NCBI GenBank assembly: GCA_030538175.1
Contig: JAUNUL010000050.1
Span: forward strand, 1-12,514
Length of the DNA: 12,514 bases
Reading direction: 5' to 3'
Origin: Propionibacteriaceae bacterium
Lineage (GTDB): Bacteria > Actinomycetota > Actinomycetes > Propionibacteriales > Propionibacteriaceae
Shown here: positions 1 through 6,872 of the stretch, piece after piece
How positions within the stretch are numbered: the stretch's first letter is position 1
How the letters are laid out: the number at the start of each line of letters is the position of its first letter
The notes under the pieces: generated by a model
Told to the model about the DNA's origin: nothing
What the model saw: the letters and a program-made list of their open reading frames with translations, nothing else
Database searches by the model: none
Made by a program: the position numbers and the translations under genes

Positions 1-197
1 TCCCCGCCCCAGCGACCCGGCCCGCCTTGTCCTCGGCCTTGGCCGCCCTGCCCCTGACCCGGACCACCCGCGCCAGGCCACAGCGGCCGACCATAGAACC
101 GTGGCAGCAGCAGGCGCACCAAGACGGCCGTGACCAGCCCACCGACGAGTGCCACCGCCAGATGGGTGATGAACAACCGGATCGACAACCGCTTCAT
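1..197 (-). CDS. Sensor histidine kinase, N-terminal fragment (cut by window edge)
   Basis: Only the first 65 codons are present; the gene continues past the left edge. The protein opens MKRLSIRLFITHLAVALVGG, a short basic start followed by one hydrophobic segment (about residues 6-30), as in membrane-bound two-component sensor kinases. After it comes an unusual stretch rich in Gly, Gln, Pro and Arg (about residues 44-65), predicted to lie outside the membrane. No kinase motif (H-box, HATPase) is within the window, so the kinase call rests on context: its ATG overlaps the TGA of the upstream response regulator as ATGA, the usual arrangement for a regulator-kinase pair. It would sense a signal at the cell envelope and phosphorylate that regulator. 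An alternative is another single-pass membrane protein, but the coupling makes a kinase much more likely. Confidence 0.7.
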   Translation of the reverse strand, partial: MKRLSIRLFITHLAVALVGGLVTAVLVRLLLPRFYGRPLWPGAGGPGQGQGGQGRGQGGPGRWGG

Positions 198-901
198 GCC
201 CGCTCCCCGACGAACTTGTAACCAACCCCCCGCACAGTACGGATGAAACGCGGGTCGGTCGCATCGTCGGACAGTTTGCGGCGGAGGTTGCGGATGTGCA
301 CATCGACCACCCGCTCATCGCCGAAGAAGTCATAGCCCCAGACCTTCTCCAACAACTGCGCACGGGAGAACACCCGTCCGGGCGCCTGGGCCAGCACGAG
401 CAGCAGATCGAACTCCAGTGCCGACAACTCCACAGGCTGGCCGTCGACGGTCAGCTCGCGTTCAGCGGGGCGGATGACCAGGTCGACGAACCGCAGCCCG
501 GGCGGCTCGGGTGCCCGGTCGCGGCGCAGGATGGCCTTCACCCGCGCAACAACTTCGCGCGGGCTGAACGGCTTGGTCACATAGTCATCCGCACCAACGG
601 CCAGGCCCACGAGCTTGTCGACCTCTTCGCTCCGAGCGGTGACCATCATCACGAACGCCCCCGACCGCGCGGGATCAGACAGGGCGCGCACCCGGCGCAG
701 CACCTCGACCCCATCGATATCGGGCAACCCGACGTCCAGCAGGATCATGTCCGGCGATTCCGCTTCGACCGCAGCCAGCGCCGCAGCGCCGGTCGCGGCC
801 TCGGCAACGGTGAACCCGTCGGCCTCCAGGTAGGCCTTCAGCACTTCCCTGATCTGCGGTTGGTCATCGACAACCAGCACCGTGGCGCCCATGTGAAGCA
901 T
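194..901 (-). CDS. OmpR/PhoB-family winged-helix response regulator
   Basis: A 235-residue DNA-binding response regulator. The N-terminal receiver domain (about 5-120) has the acidic pair D12/D13, phospho-acceptor D56 in the LLDVGLPDIDG segment, switch threonine T88 and lysine K110 in VTKPF. The C-terminal half (about 135-233) is a winged-helix domain with the typical RAQLLEKVWGYDFFGDERVV and RTVRGVGYKF signatures. Length and order are normal for the family, and all key residues are intact. Two starts are possible, ATG at 901 and ATG at 892 (residue 4); neither has a good Shine-Dalgarno sequence, which suggests translational coupling to the transporter gene ending 9 bp upstream. The stop overlaps the start of the kinase gene. 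Target genes cannot be read from the sequence; the transporter in the same apparent operon is an obvious candidate. Confidence 0.95.
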   Translation of the reverse strand: MLHMGATVLVVDDQPQIREVLKAYLEADGFTVAEAATGAAALAAVEAESPDMILLDVGLPDIDGVEVLRRVRALSDPARSGAFVMMVTARSEEVDKLVGLAVGADDYVTKPFSPREVVARVKAILRRDRAPEPPGLRFVDLVIRPAERELTVDGQPVELSALEFDLLLVLAQAPGRVFSRAQLLEKVWGYDFFGDERVVDVHIRNLRRKLSDDATDPRFIRTVRGVGYKFVGERA

Positions 902-910
902 CGAATCACA

Positions 911-2194
911 TCAGACCGACACATCGGTGATAGCGCCGGCGGGCTCGCGACGATAGTCGGCCGGCTCGAGGAGTCGCGAGCAGGCGTACCCGATCACGAG
1001 ACCCCAGAACGCCGAGCCGATGTTGAGGATCGACAGGCCGGAGACTGTGACCACGAAGGCGATCATGGCGCCCCACGTGTAGCGGGTCTGGAACGAGGTC
1101 ACGAAGGCTGCCTGCAGGCTGGGCAGCATCGCGATGCCGCCGAGGGCGAGGATGTACGCCTCAGGGGTGGCGAGCATGATCTGCGTCAGCGCCGGCGAGA
1201 GGAGCCCGAAGATGATGGAGACGATGCCGAGGGTGACGGCCGCGGTGTACTGCCGGCGGCGCTCACCCGAGGATGTCAACAGCGCGTTGGTCGGGCCGGT
1301 GAGGCAGGCGGAGATCGCGCCGACGGCGGCACTGACCAGGGAGCCGATGCCGCTGCCGACCGCCGCGACAGTGACAGGTGGGTTGTGTCCCGCGGCACGC
1401 AGGACGGCGACGCCCTGGCCGTTCTGGACGACCAGCACCGTGATCGCCAGCGGGACGACGAGCTCGATCATCGCCGCGACCGACCACTGCGGAGCGGTGA
1501 ACTCCGGTGCGACGACGAGCCGGTCGAACGCGCCCGGGCCCAGATCGAACTTGCCGCTGGCCGCGACCGCACCGGCACCCACGAGCAGGGCACCGAGGAC
1601 CGGGGGCAGGTACTTGCCGAAGCTGGGCACCCGGGTGAGGAGCAGATAAACCAGCACCATCGACCCGGCGATGAACGCCTCGTCGCCGACGGACTGGACG
1701 AGGTTGGTGCCGAAGGAGAGGAATACCCCGGCGACCATGGCCATCACGATCGGCATGGGGATGGCTTCCATGACCTTCTTCACCAGCCCGGTCAACCCGA
1801 GCACGATGATGAGCACACCCGTGGCGAAGAACGCACCGATGACCTCGGGCCAGCTCAGGTGACCCAGGGCCGGGCCGACCAGGACCGTGCCGGGGATCGT
1901 CCAGCCGAAGCCGAGCGGCTGGCGATAGATGATCGAGTTCACCAGGGTCAGCGCGCCGCCGACGAAGAAGATGCCGAAGATCCAGGACGCCAGCTGGGCT
2001 GGGGTGAGCCCGCCGATGCGGCCGACGGTCAGCACGACGGCCACCGGGCCGGAGGCGGCGAACACGAGCCCGACCAGCCCGTTGAGGACATAGTGGGGTC
2101 CGATATCGCGGATGATGTCCCGCGGGGTCGCGGGGCGTACGCCGGGTCGCTCGATCAACGGCTCACGCGGCGACTTTCGTGGTGTTCTGATCAT
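911..2194 (-). CDS. BenE-family benzoate/H+ symporter-like transporter
   Basis: A 427-residue polytopic membrane protein with about 11-12 hydrophobic segments. It has the BenE-type features of a conserved Trp/Pro-Gly segment in the first half (FGWTIPGTVLVGPAL) and, in the second half, a Gly/Ala-rich segment ending in SACLTGPTNALLTSSG before RRRQYTAAV. BenE proteins import benzoate by proton symport in the cytoplasmic membrane. No benzoate-degradation gene is in the window, so the substrate could be another aromatic or weak acid. The start is set by AGGAG with a 5-nt spacer before ATG 2194; an in-frame ATG at 2230 has no such site. The gene diverges from the dehydrogenase at 2373 and is followed after 9 bp by the response regulator, which suggests co-transcription. 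Family is confident; exact substrate is not. Confidence 0.85.
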   Translation of the reverse strand: MIRTPRKSPREPLIERPGVRPATPRDIIRDIGPHYVLNGLVGLVFAASGPVAVVLTVGRIGGLTPAQLASWIFGIFFVGGALTLVNSIIYRQPLGFGWTIPGTVLVGPALGHLSWPEVIGAFFATGVLIIVLGLTGLVKKVMEAIPMPIVMAMVAGVFLSFGTNLVQSVGDEAFIAGSMVLVYLLLTRVPSFGKYLPPVLGALLVGAGAVAASGKFDLGPGAFDRLVVAPEFTAPQWSVAAMIELVVPLAITVLVVQNGQGVAVLRAAGHNPPVTVAAVGSGIGSLVSAAVGAISACLTGPTNALLTSSGERRRQYTAAVTLGIVSIIFGLLSPALTQIMLATPEAYILALGGIAMLPSLQAAFVTSFQTRYTWGAMIAFVVTVSGLSILNIGSAFWGLVIGYACSRLLEPADYRREPAGAITDVSV

Positions 2195-2199
2195 GGGGA

Positions 2200-2207
2200 C
2201 TCCTCTC
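2200..2207 (-). promoter_or_regulatory. Ribosome binding site of the BenE-like gene
   Basis: On the minus strand this reads GAGAGGAG, followed by 5 nt (TCCCC) and ATG at 2194. It is a near-perfect Shine-Dalgarno sequence and decides the start in favour of 2194 rather than the in-frame ATG 36 bases upstream. Confidence 0.8.
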
Positions 2208-2260
2208 GGCGCTGGGCCAAGCTCAGCCATCTGGGTGCTTCCATGTCATCACCGCCGCAC

Positions 2261-2274
2261 CCCCCTTATGGGGG
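2261..2274. repeat. Short C5/G5 hairpin in the transporter leader region
   Basis: CCCCC-TTAT-GGGGG is a 5-bp all-GC inverted repeat with a 4-nt loop, 67-80 bases upstream of the BenE-like start. It could form in the transporter's leader RNA or be part of its promoter. It has no U tract, so it is not a convincing terminator. Function is unknown and chance is possible in GC-rich DNA. Confidence 0.4.
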
Positions 2275-2291
2275 TCGAGCCGTGCCCTGTC

Positions 2292-2318
2292 GTGCCTGGG
2301 TATGGCGTACCCAGGCAC
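2292..2318. promoter_or_regulatory. Perfect 11-bp dyad, candidate operator between divergent genes
   Basis: GTGCCTGGGTA and TACCCAGGCAC are exact reverse complements separated by the 5-nt spacer TGGCG. The 27-bp element sits in the 178-bp divergent region, about 55 bp before the dehydrogenase ATG and about 98 bp before the transporter ATG. Size and symmetry fit the binding site of a dimeric repressor or activator that could act on either or both genes. The nearest one-component regulator is the MmyB-like protein at 3187; the response regulator at 194-901 is less likely, because OmpR-type proteins usually bind direct repeats. It could also act as an RNA hairpin, but there is no run of T after either arm. 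I could not assign clear -35/-10 boxes in this region. Confidence 0.6.
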
Positions 2319-2372
2319 AGGTGGGCCAGCTCGGGCTGAGAAATTGTCGGCTGCAAGCACTGGAATGGATGC

Positions 2373-3146
2373 ATGACGAATCCCACCCAGAACCAAACCC
2401 ACCACACCGACACCCTGCGTGCGGTCGTCACCGGTGCCAGCACCGGGATCGGCGCCGCGACCGTCCGCCGCCTGATCGCCGAGGGATGGTCAGTCCTGGC
2501 GGTAGCCCGTCGCGAGGATCGGCTCGCCGAGCTCGCCGCGGAGACCGGCTGTGATTACGTCGCCGCCGACATCACCTCCGACGACGACGTCGCTCGCATC
2601 GTCGAGGCGGCCGGCCCCACGCATGCTCTGGTGAACAATGCCGGCGGTGCCCGCGGGGTCGACCAGGTCATCGCAGCTGATTTGGACAACTATCGCTGGA
2701 TGTATGAGGTGAACGTCCTCGGCACCGTCCGCCTGACCAAGGCGATGCTGCCGGTGATGATCCCCACCGGTCGGGCCGATGTGCTGGTCCTGACGTCCAT
2801 CGCGGGCCACGTGTCCTATGAGGGAGGTGCCGGCTATTGCGGCGCCAAGGCCGCCGAGCGGGTGCTCGCCGAAACGCTGCGTCTGGAGCTCAACGGACAA
2901 CCCGTTCGCGTCATCGAGATCGCCCCCGGCTTGGTGCACACCGAGGAGTTCTCACTGCGCCGCTTGGGCAACGACCAGGCCAAGGCCGATGCGGTCTATG
3001 CCGGTGTCGCCAACGTCCTGTCCGCCGATGACATCGCCGATGCCATTGCCTGGACCCTGACCAGGCCCCACCATGTCAATATCGACCTCATGGTGGTGAA
3101 GCCGCTCGCCCAAGCAGCCATCCACAAGCTGCATCGCACCACCTGA
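2373..3146 (+). CDS. Short-chain dehydrogenase/reductase (YdfG-like, NADP-type)
   Basis: A 257-residue classical SDR. The Rossmann-fold cofactor motif TGASTGIG is at residues 20-27, NNAG at 88-91, and the catalytic tetrad N114, S142, Y155 and K159 is complete (YCGAK). Arginines 46-47 after the second strand (VARRED) favour NADP(H) over NAD(H). The C-terminal HVNIDLMVVKPLAQA segment resembles YdfG-type 3-hydroxy acid (serine/3-hydroxypropionate) dehydrogenases, so oxidation of a short 3-hydroxy acid or the reverse reduction is plausible; the substrate is inferred. It is a soluble cytoplasmic enzyme. The ATG at 2373 has only a weak GGAATGG element upstream. It is the first gene of an apparent cluster with the regulator 40 bp downstream and diverges from the transporter across the 2292-2318 dyad. 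Confidence 0.92.
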   Translation: MTNPTQNQTHHTDTLRAVVTGASTGIGAATVRRLIAEGWSVLAVARREDRLAELAAETGCDYVAADITSDDDVARIVEAAGPTHALVNNAGGARGVDQVIAADLDNYRWMYEVNVLGTVRLTKAMLPVMIPTGRADVLVLTSIAGHVSYEGGAGYCGAKAAERVLAETLRLELNGQPVRVIEIAPGLVHTEEFSLRRLGNDQAKADAVYAGVANVLSADDIADAIAWTLTRPHHVNIDLMVVKPLAQAAIHKLHRTT

Positions 3147-3176
3147 GCCGACCCACGGCAACCCATCGCGACCAAC

Positions 3177-3181
3177 GGAAG
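3177..3181 (+). promoter_or_regulatory. Ribosome binding site that sets the MmyB-like regulator start
   Basis: GGAAG lies 5 nt before ATG 3187. It is too close to, and overlaps, the alternative in-frame GTG at 3181, so ATG 3187 is the better start. Confidence 0.6.
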
Positions 3182-3186
3182 TGAGC

Positions 3187-4107
3187 ATGGCCGGCAACGA
3201 TCTCGGGGAGTTCCTCAAAGCGCGGCGGGCCATGGTGGCCCCGGACATCCACCTGCTCGGGGATCCACGACCCCGCCGCGTGCCCGGGCTGCGCCGCGAG
3301 GAGGTGGCGCAGCTCGCGGGACTGAGCGCGGACTATTACACCCGGTTGGAGCAGGGCCGGCACCGTTCCCCGTCCGAAGCGGTGCTCAACGGCCTTGCCG
3401 AGGCGCTGCGGTTGGATCCCAGCGCCCGCCAGCACCTGTTCGCCCTCGCCCGTGCGGCGGCCGGGCCGAGTGGGCCGCGACCAGTGGACCGCCAGGTCCA
3501 GCGCGTACGCCCGTCGCTGCACCAGCTGCTCGAATCCCTGCCGCACCTGCCCGCGTTCGTGCGGGGGCGGCGTACGGACGTGCTGGCGATGAACCCGCTG
3601 GCACGCTTCGTGTTGCACGACTTCATGGCCGAGCCGGTCCGGGAACGGAACCTGGTCCGCTGGGCCCTGCTCGACCCCGAGGCGCGGACGCGTTATCGCG
3701 ACTGGGAGCAGGTGGTGAGCTCCATGGTGGGCACGCTGCGGATGGATGCCGGGCGGCACCCCGATGATCCCCTGCTCAAGGAGCTGGTGGGCGAGCTCGC
3801 GGTGCAGTCGGAGGAGTTCCGGCAGTGGTGGGCCGAGCAGCGCGTGGTTGAGCGGACCGCCGGGATCAAGCGGTTCAACCATCCGATGGTCGGCGAGCTG
3901 GAGGTCGACTACGAGGCGTTGGACGTCGCCGGCGAAACGGACCAGACTTTGTTCGTCTATACGACCCGGCCGGGGTCGGAGTCCGAGCAGAAGATGCGCC
4001 TGCTGGCCGGGTGGGTGAACGAACGGGCGGAAGCCGCATCCGAGCCGGCGGACAGTTCGGCTGCTGGGCAGGGTCTTCCGCTGCAGCCTCAGGATCGGCC
4101 AGAGTGA
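3187..4107 (+). CDS. XRE-family regulator with MmyB-like (MLTR) ligand-binding domain
   Basis: A 306-residue transcription regulator. The N-terminal third (about residues 5-75) is a helix-turn-helix of the XRE class with the family pattern RRVPGLRREEVAQLAGLS, DYYTRLEQGR and a following helix. The rest matches the MmyB-like ligand-binding domain, with marker segments LLESLPHLPAFVRGRRTDVL, MNPLARFVLHDF, RWALLDPEAR and FNHPMVGELEVDYEAL. Members are common in actinobacteria, often next to the short-chain dehydrogenase they control; one structurally studied member was reported with a bound fatty acid (recalled, not checked). The gene lies 40 bp after the dehydrogenase and 3 bp before the thioesterase, so all three are likely co-transcribed. 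The last 30 or so residues are a low-complexity tail. The candidate operator at 2292-2318 could be its target, which would be autoregulation; this is inference. Confidence 0.93.
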   Translation: MAGNDLGEFLKARRAMVAPDIHLLGDPRPRRVPGLRREEVAQLAGLSADYYTRLEQGRHRSPSEAVLNGLAEALRLDPSARQHLFALARAAAGPSGPRPVDRQVQRVRPSLHQLLESLPHLPAFVRGRRTDVLAMNPLARFVLHDFMAEPVRERNLVRWALLDPEARTRYRDWEQVVSSMVGTLRMDAGRHPDDPLLKELVGELAVQSEEFRQWWAEQRVVERTAGIKRFNHPMVGELEVDYEALDVAGETDQTLFVYTTRPGSESEQKMRLLAGWVNERAEAASEPADSSAAGQGLPLQPQDRPE

Positions 4108-4110
4108 GGC

Positions 4111-5064
4111 ATGGCCACAAACGAGCTCACTTTCCGCTTCCTCGCTGCCCCCACTGATATTGGCCTCCAAGGCAAGGTGCCCGGTGGGCGCGTCCTGGAG
4201 TGGATCGACAAGGCGGCGTATGGCATCGCCGTCGCCTGGGCAAAGAAGCCCACCGTCACCGCCTATGTCGGCAACGTCGTGTTCAACCACGCCATCGCCA
4301 ACGGCGAGCTGGTCGAAACGAATGCCCGCATCGTCCGCACGGGCCGCACCAGCATGACGATCCTGGTCACGGTCAACGCCGGGTCCCCGCGCACGGGTGA
4401 GATGCACGAGGCCTGCCGCTGTGCGCTGGTGTTCGTCGCGATCGACGAGAACGGCAAGGGCGTCGAGGTGCCGCCCTTCACCCCAACCACGGACACCGAG
4501 AAGAAGTTCTTCGCCGACGCCGAGGAGCTCGACAAGTCCCGCAAGGACATCGAGCGGCTGATGAGTCGGGCGTCGTATACCGATGCCGGCCAGGGCGAAC
4601 GCATCACCATGCGGTTCCTGGCCAAGCCGACCGACGTGAACTGGGGCGGCAAGGTGCACGGCGGCACGGTGATGGGCTGGATCGACGAGGCGGCCTATGC
4701 CTGTGCCCAGCGCTGGACCGGTGGCGAGGCGATCGCGATCTATGCCGGTGGCGTGCGGTTCTATCGCCCGATGATCATCGGCCACCTCGTCGAGATCGAG
4801 GCCCGGCTGCTGCACACCACTGACAAGACCATGCACATCTCGGTGCACGTGCGCACCGGCGACCCGACCACCCGCCTGATGCAGGACAGCTGTCACTGCC
4901 TCATGGTCCTGGTCGGCCTCGACGACGAGGGCCAGCCCACCGAGGTCACCCAGTGGCGCCCGACCATCGGCGAGGACATCGCGCTCGATCAGCACGCCCA
5001 GGACCTGCAGGCCGCGCGGCTGTCGCACGGCTACATGGACCTGTTCGTCCCGGCTGAAGCCTGA
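4111..5064 (+). CDS. Tandem-hotdog acyl-CoA thioesterase
   Basis: A 317-residue protein made of two homologous halves (about 5-145 and 166-310), each a hotdog domain of the acyl-CoA thioesterase (YciA/ACOT12-like) group. Aligned cores are PTDIGLQGKVPGGRVLEWID (residues 14-33) and PTDVNWGGKVHGGTVMGWID (173-192), each followed by a helix (KAAY, EAAY). It should hydrolyse acyl-CoA to free acid and CoA in the cytoplasm; chain length is not readable. The halves differ at likely active-site positions: the second has N177 and H183, where the first has G18 and P24, so perhaps only one composite site is active. ATG 4111 follows the regulator's TGA by 3 bp with AGTGAGG as ribosome binding site inside the regulator's end, indicating translational coupling. 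It converges on the carnitine acyltransferase. Confidence 0.9.
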   Translation: MATNELTFRFLAAPTDIGLQGKVPGGRVLEWIDKAAYGIAVAWAKKPTVTAYVGNVVFNHAIANGELVETNARIVRTGRTSMTILVTVNAGSPRTGEMHEACRCALVFVAIDENGKGVEVPPFTPTTDTEKKFFADAEELDKSRKDIERLMSRASYTDAGQGERITMRFLAKPTDVNWGGKVHGGTVMGWIDEAAYACAQRWTGGEAIAIYAGGVRFYRPMIIGHLVEIEARLLHTTDKTMHISVHVRTGDPTTRLMQDSCHCLMVLVGLDDEGQPTEVTQWRPTIGEDIALDQHAQDLQAARLSHGYMDLFVPAEA

Positions 5065-5089
5065 CGCCCCCGCCGGCCCGCAGCGTCAG
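5061..5089. terminator. Hairpin containing both convergent stop codons, candidate bidirectional terminator
   Basis: CTGACGC (5061-5067) and GCGTCAG (5083-5089) are exact reverse complements around a 15-nt GC-rich loop. The left arm contains the thioesterase TGA (5062-5064) and the right arm the minus-strand TGA of the acyltransferase (5086-5088), so each transcript would end its reading frame inside the stem. There is no T run on either side. It is the only structure seen in the 21-bp gap between the convergent genes, so termination for both is a reasonable inference. Confidence 0.5.
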
Positions 5090-6867
5090 CCGTGGGCAGC
5101 CAGCACTGGCGCCAGCCGCTCTGCCCCGATCGCAAGGTTGGCGACGAACTCCTCGATCCGTTCCGCCTCGTCCCGGCGATGGATCACGGTGAACTCGAGT
5201 TCGTCGCCATCGACGACGTAATAGAGCCCGATCCCGCCCGCGCTCGTCGGCGCGAAGGCGCACCGCAGCACCGCGTCCCGGGTGCCGAGTGAGGTGGTCG
5301 ACAGGAAGTCGGTCGACAGCCGGCGATAGCCCTCGTCGTCATGCAGGGGTGTCGCGTCACCGAGACGCTCAGCGGCCTCGGCCAGACCGAGCAGGTGCCG
5401 GTCGACGCCGTTGCCTGCCTTGGCGTTCTTCACCCAGCCACGATGGGCATCGAGCGCCGTGGCGAGCAGGGTCGCCGCCTCTTCGGCGTCCGGTCGATCG
5501 AGCAACGCTTCGACCAGCGCCACCGCCGCCGGGGTGTTGGCGCGCAGGCATTCGGTGCGCCCGGCCTGGTACTCCCGCATGTCCACGGCCTCATACGTGC
5601 TGCGGACTCGACCGTACGTCGCACGCTGGGCGTACAGCATCACCCACTGCAGGACCGCGTCGGCACTGATTCGCTTGCCGGTCGGGATCGGGTTTGGCAC
5701 ACGCACGAGTTGCACGTGCAGGGGTGCGGCGCGGTCCCGGTACGCCGCGAGATCCGCCTCAAGCTCGGCCTCCTGGGCATCGGAGATACGCCACGCGAGC
5801 GTGTCCGGCGTCCGGCTTTCCTGTGGAAGCCCGGTGGCGTCATCGCGCTCGCCAGTTTCCACACGAGCGTGGGCCTCGGCGACGAGCCCCAGCAGGGTGC
5901 CGCCATCGGCGAGGCTGTGCTCCATGTGCAGGGCGACCAGGCCGTGGCGCAGCTGGACCTGATAGGTCAGAGGCTTCCACGTCCAGGCCCGCCCCGGTTC
6001 GAACGCCACCCGCCGGATGAACTCGGCCTCCAACGCGTCGCCGGCCAGACCGTCGGCAGCGAGTCCGTCCGCCGCCAGGTCCTCGTCGCTCAGGTGCAGG
6101 ACGAACAGCGCATCGCGGACGCGGTTGTGCGTACGCCGGTTCGCCTCGTCCTCGAGCAGCTCTTCCAGTGCGGCCGCCGCGTGGTCGCCACCGCGATAGG
6201 ACGGCGCAGTGAAATCCAGTGCCGTGCCAGCGTGGTCAGCGCCTGCTGCATCATCGAGGATCGCCTGCAGGTCTGCCTGGATCGCCGTTCGTGACAGCAG
6301 GCCACCGTCGGAGTCGCTGACCGACACGGCGTACCACCGCCCCTGCCACAACACGCCGACATCGCGGCTGCGCGGGTCCCAAGGACCGGGCTCAATGTCA
6401 TCCTGTCCACTATGTGGACGACGAATTCCGCCGGCCATGATGACGCGTTGGCTCCCATCGACCGGTTCCCCGCGTGGGGTCACCTCGGGGGCGACCTCTC
6501 CGCTGACGTACGCCAGGTGGGCGCTAGCGAACGCATGCAGCACCTCGGCGGCGAATGCGGCAGCGGGCGTACCCTCGGCGCTCGTCGGCCACGCGAGCCG
6601 GAAGCCGACGCTGGTGCTCAACGGCAGCGGGTCCCGAACGGTCAGATAGCCCTTGAGCCACGCGGCTGAGAGCCAGCTGCGGCCCTCGGCGTTCTCCATC
6701 TCCGCGAAGCGCTCCAACTCAGCTTGCGCAGGCTTTCCGAGGCCCTCGGCATAGTCCCGAACGACCTGTTCGGTCCGGTCGAATTCCTCGGCGGACAACA
6801 ACGGTGATGCAGCGGTGAGATAGCGATCCAGGGTCTCGGTCAGGGGCGGGACGGGCAGCAGTTTCAC
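5086..6867 (-). CDS. Carnitine/choline O-acyltransferase family protein
   Basis: A 593-residue protein matching the carnitine/choline acyltransferase family along its length. The N-terminus has the hallmark LPVPPLTETLDRYL. The catalytic histidine is H317 in HMEHSLADGGT, the equivalent of the EHxxxDG motif. The C-terminal half has a TYEAVDMREYQAGRTE block followed by LRANT, then a Ser/Thr motif (STTSLGT) and a final FAPTSAGGIGLYYVV strand. These enzymes move acyl groups reversibly between CoA and carnitine (or choline); acceptor and chain length are unknown. There is no signal peptide, so it is cytoplasmic. GTG 6867 is preferred because GGAG lies 5 nt upstream and the LPVPPL motif then starts at residue 4. 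An upstream GTG (6933) or ATG (6930) would add 22 or 21 residues but lacks a ribosome binding site. There is a small internal repeat, LAADG-LAADG-LAGD. Confidence 0.9.
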   Translation of the reverse strand: MKLLPVPPLTETLDRYLTAASPLLSAEEFDRTEQVVRDYAEGLGKPAQAELERFAEMENAEGRSWLSAAWLKGYLTVRDPLPLSTSVGFRLAWPTSAEGTPAAAFAAEVLHAFASAHLAYVSGEVAPEVTPRGEPVDGSQRVIMAGGIRRPHSGQDDIEPGPWDPRSRDVGVLWQGRWYAVSVSDSDGGLLSRTAIQADLQAILDDAAGADHAGTALDFTAPSYRGGDHAAAALEELLEDEANRRTHNRVRDALFVLHLSDEDLAADGLAADGLAGDALEAEFIRRVAFEPGRAWTWKPLTYQVQLRHGLVALHMEHSLADGGTLLGLVAEAHARVETGERDDATGLPQESRTPDTLAWRISDAQEAELEADLAAYRDRAAPLHVQLVRVPNPIPTGKRISADAVLQWVMLYAQRATYGRVRSTYEAVDMREYQAGRTECLRANTPAAVALVEALLDRPDAEEAATLLATALDAHRGWVKNAKAGNGVDRHLLGLAEAAERLGDATPLHDDEGYRRLSTDFLSTTSLGTRDAVLRCAFAPTSAGGIGLYYVVDGDELEFTVIHRRDEAERIEEFVANLAIGAERLAPVLAAHG

Positions 6868-6872
6868 GTCGA

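Noticed and set aside
891..911. CRP-type site (TGTGA...TCACA)
   Set aside because: The spacer is 9 nt rather than the 6 nt of a CRP site, and it overlaps a start codon inside an apparent operon.
2195..2230. Upstream ATG (2230) as start of the BenE-like transporter
   Set aside because: It has no ribosome binding site, while ATG 2194 has AGGAG at 5 nt. The extra 12 residues are not hydrophobic or family-like.
296..2554. Long plus-strand open frame (752 codons) opposite the response regulator and transporter
   Set aside because: It is antisense to two genes with clear family motifs. Its translation is rich in Arg, Asp, His and Gln without any domain, as expected of a mirror frame in GC-rich DNA.
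3088..5028. Long minus-strand open frame (646 codons) opposite the MmyB-like regulator and thioesterase
   Set aside because: Both plus-strand genes have strong motifs, start sites and close spacing. The antisense translation has no recognisable domain.
6040..6090. Tandem DNA repeat within the acyltransferase gene
   Set aside because: Only about two and a half imperfect copies of a 5-residue unit in a loop region; not a meaningful repeat array.
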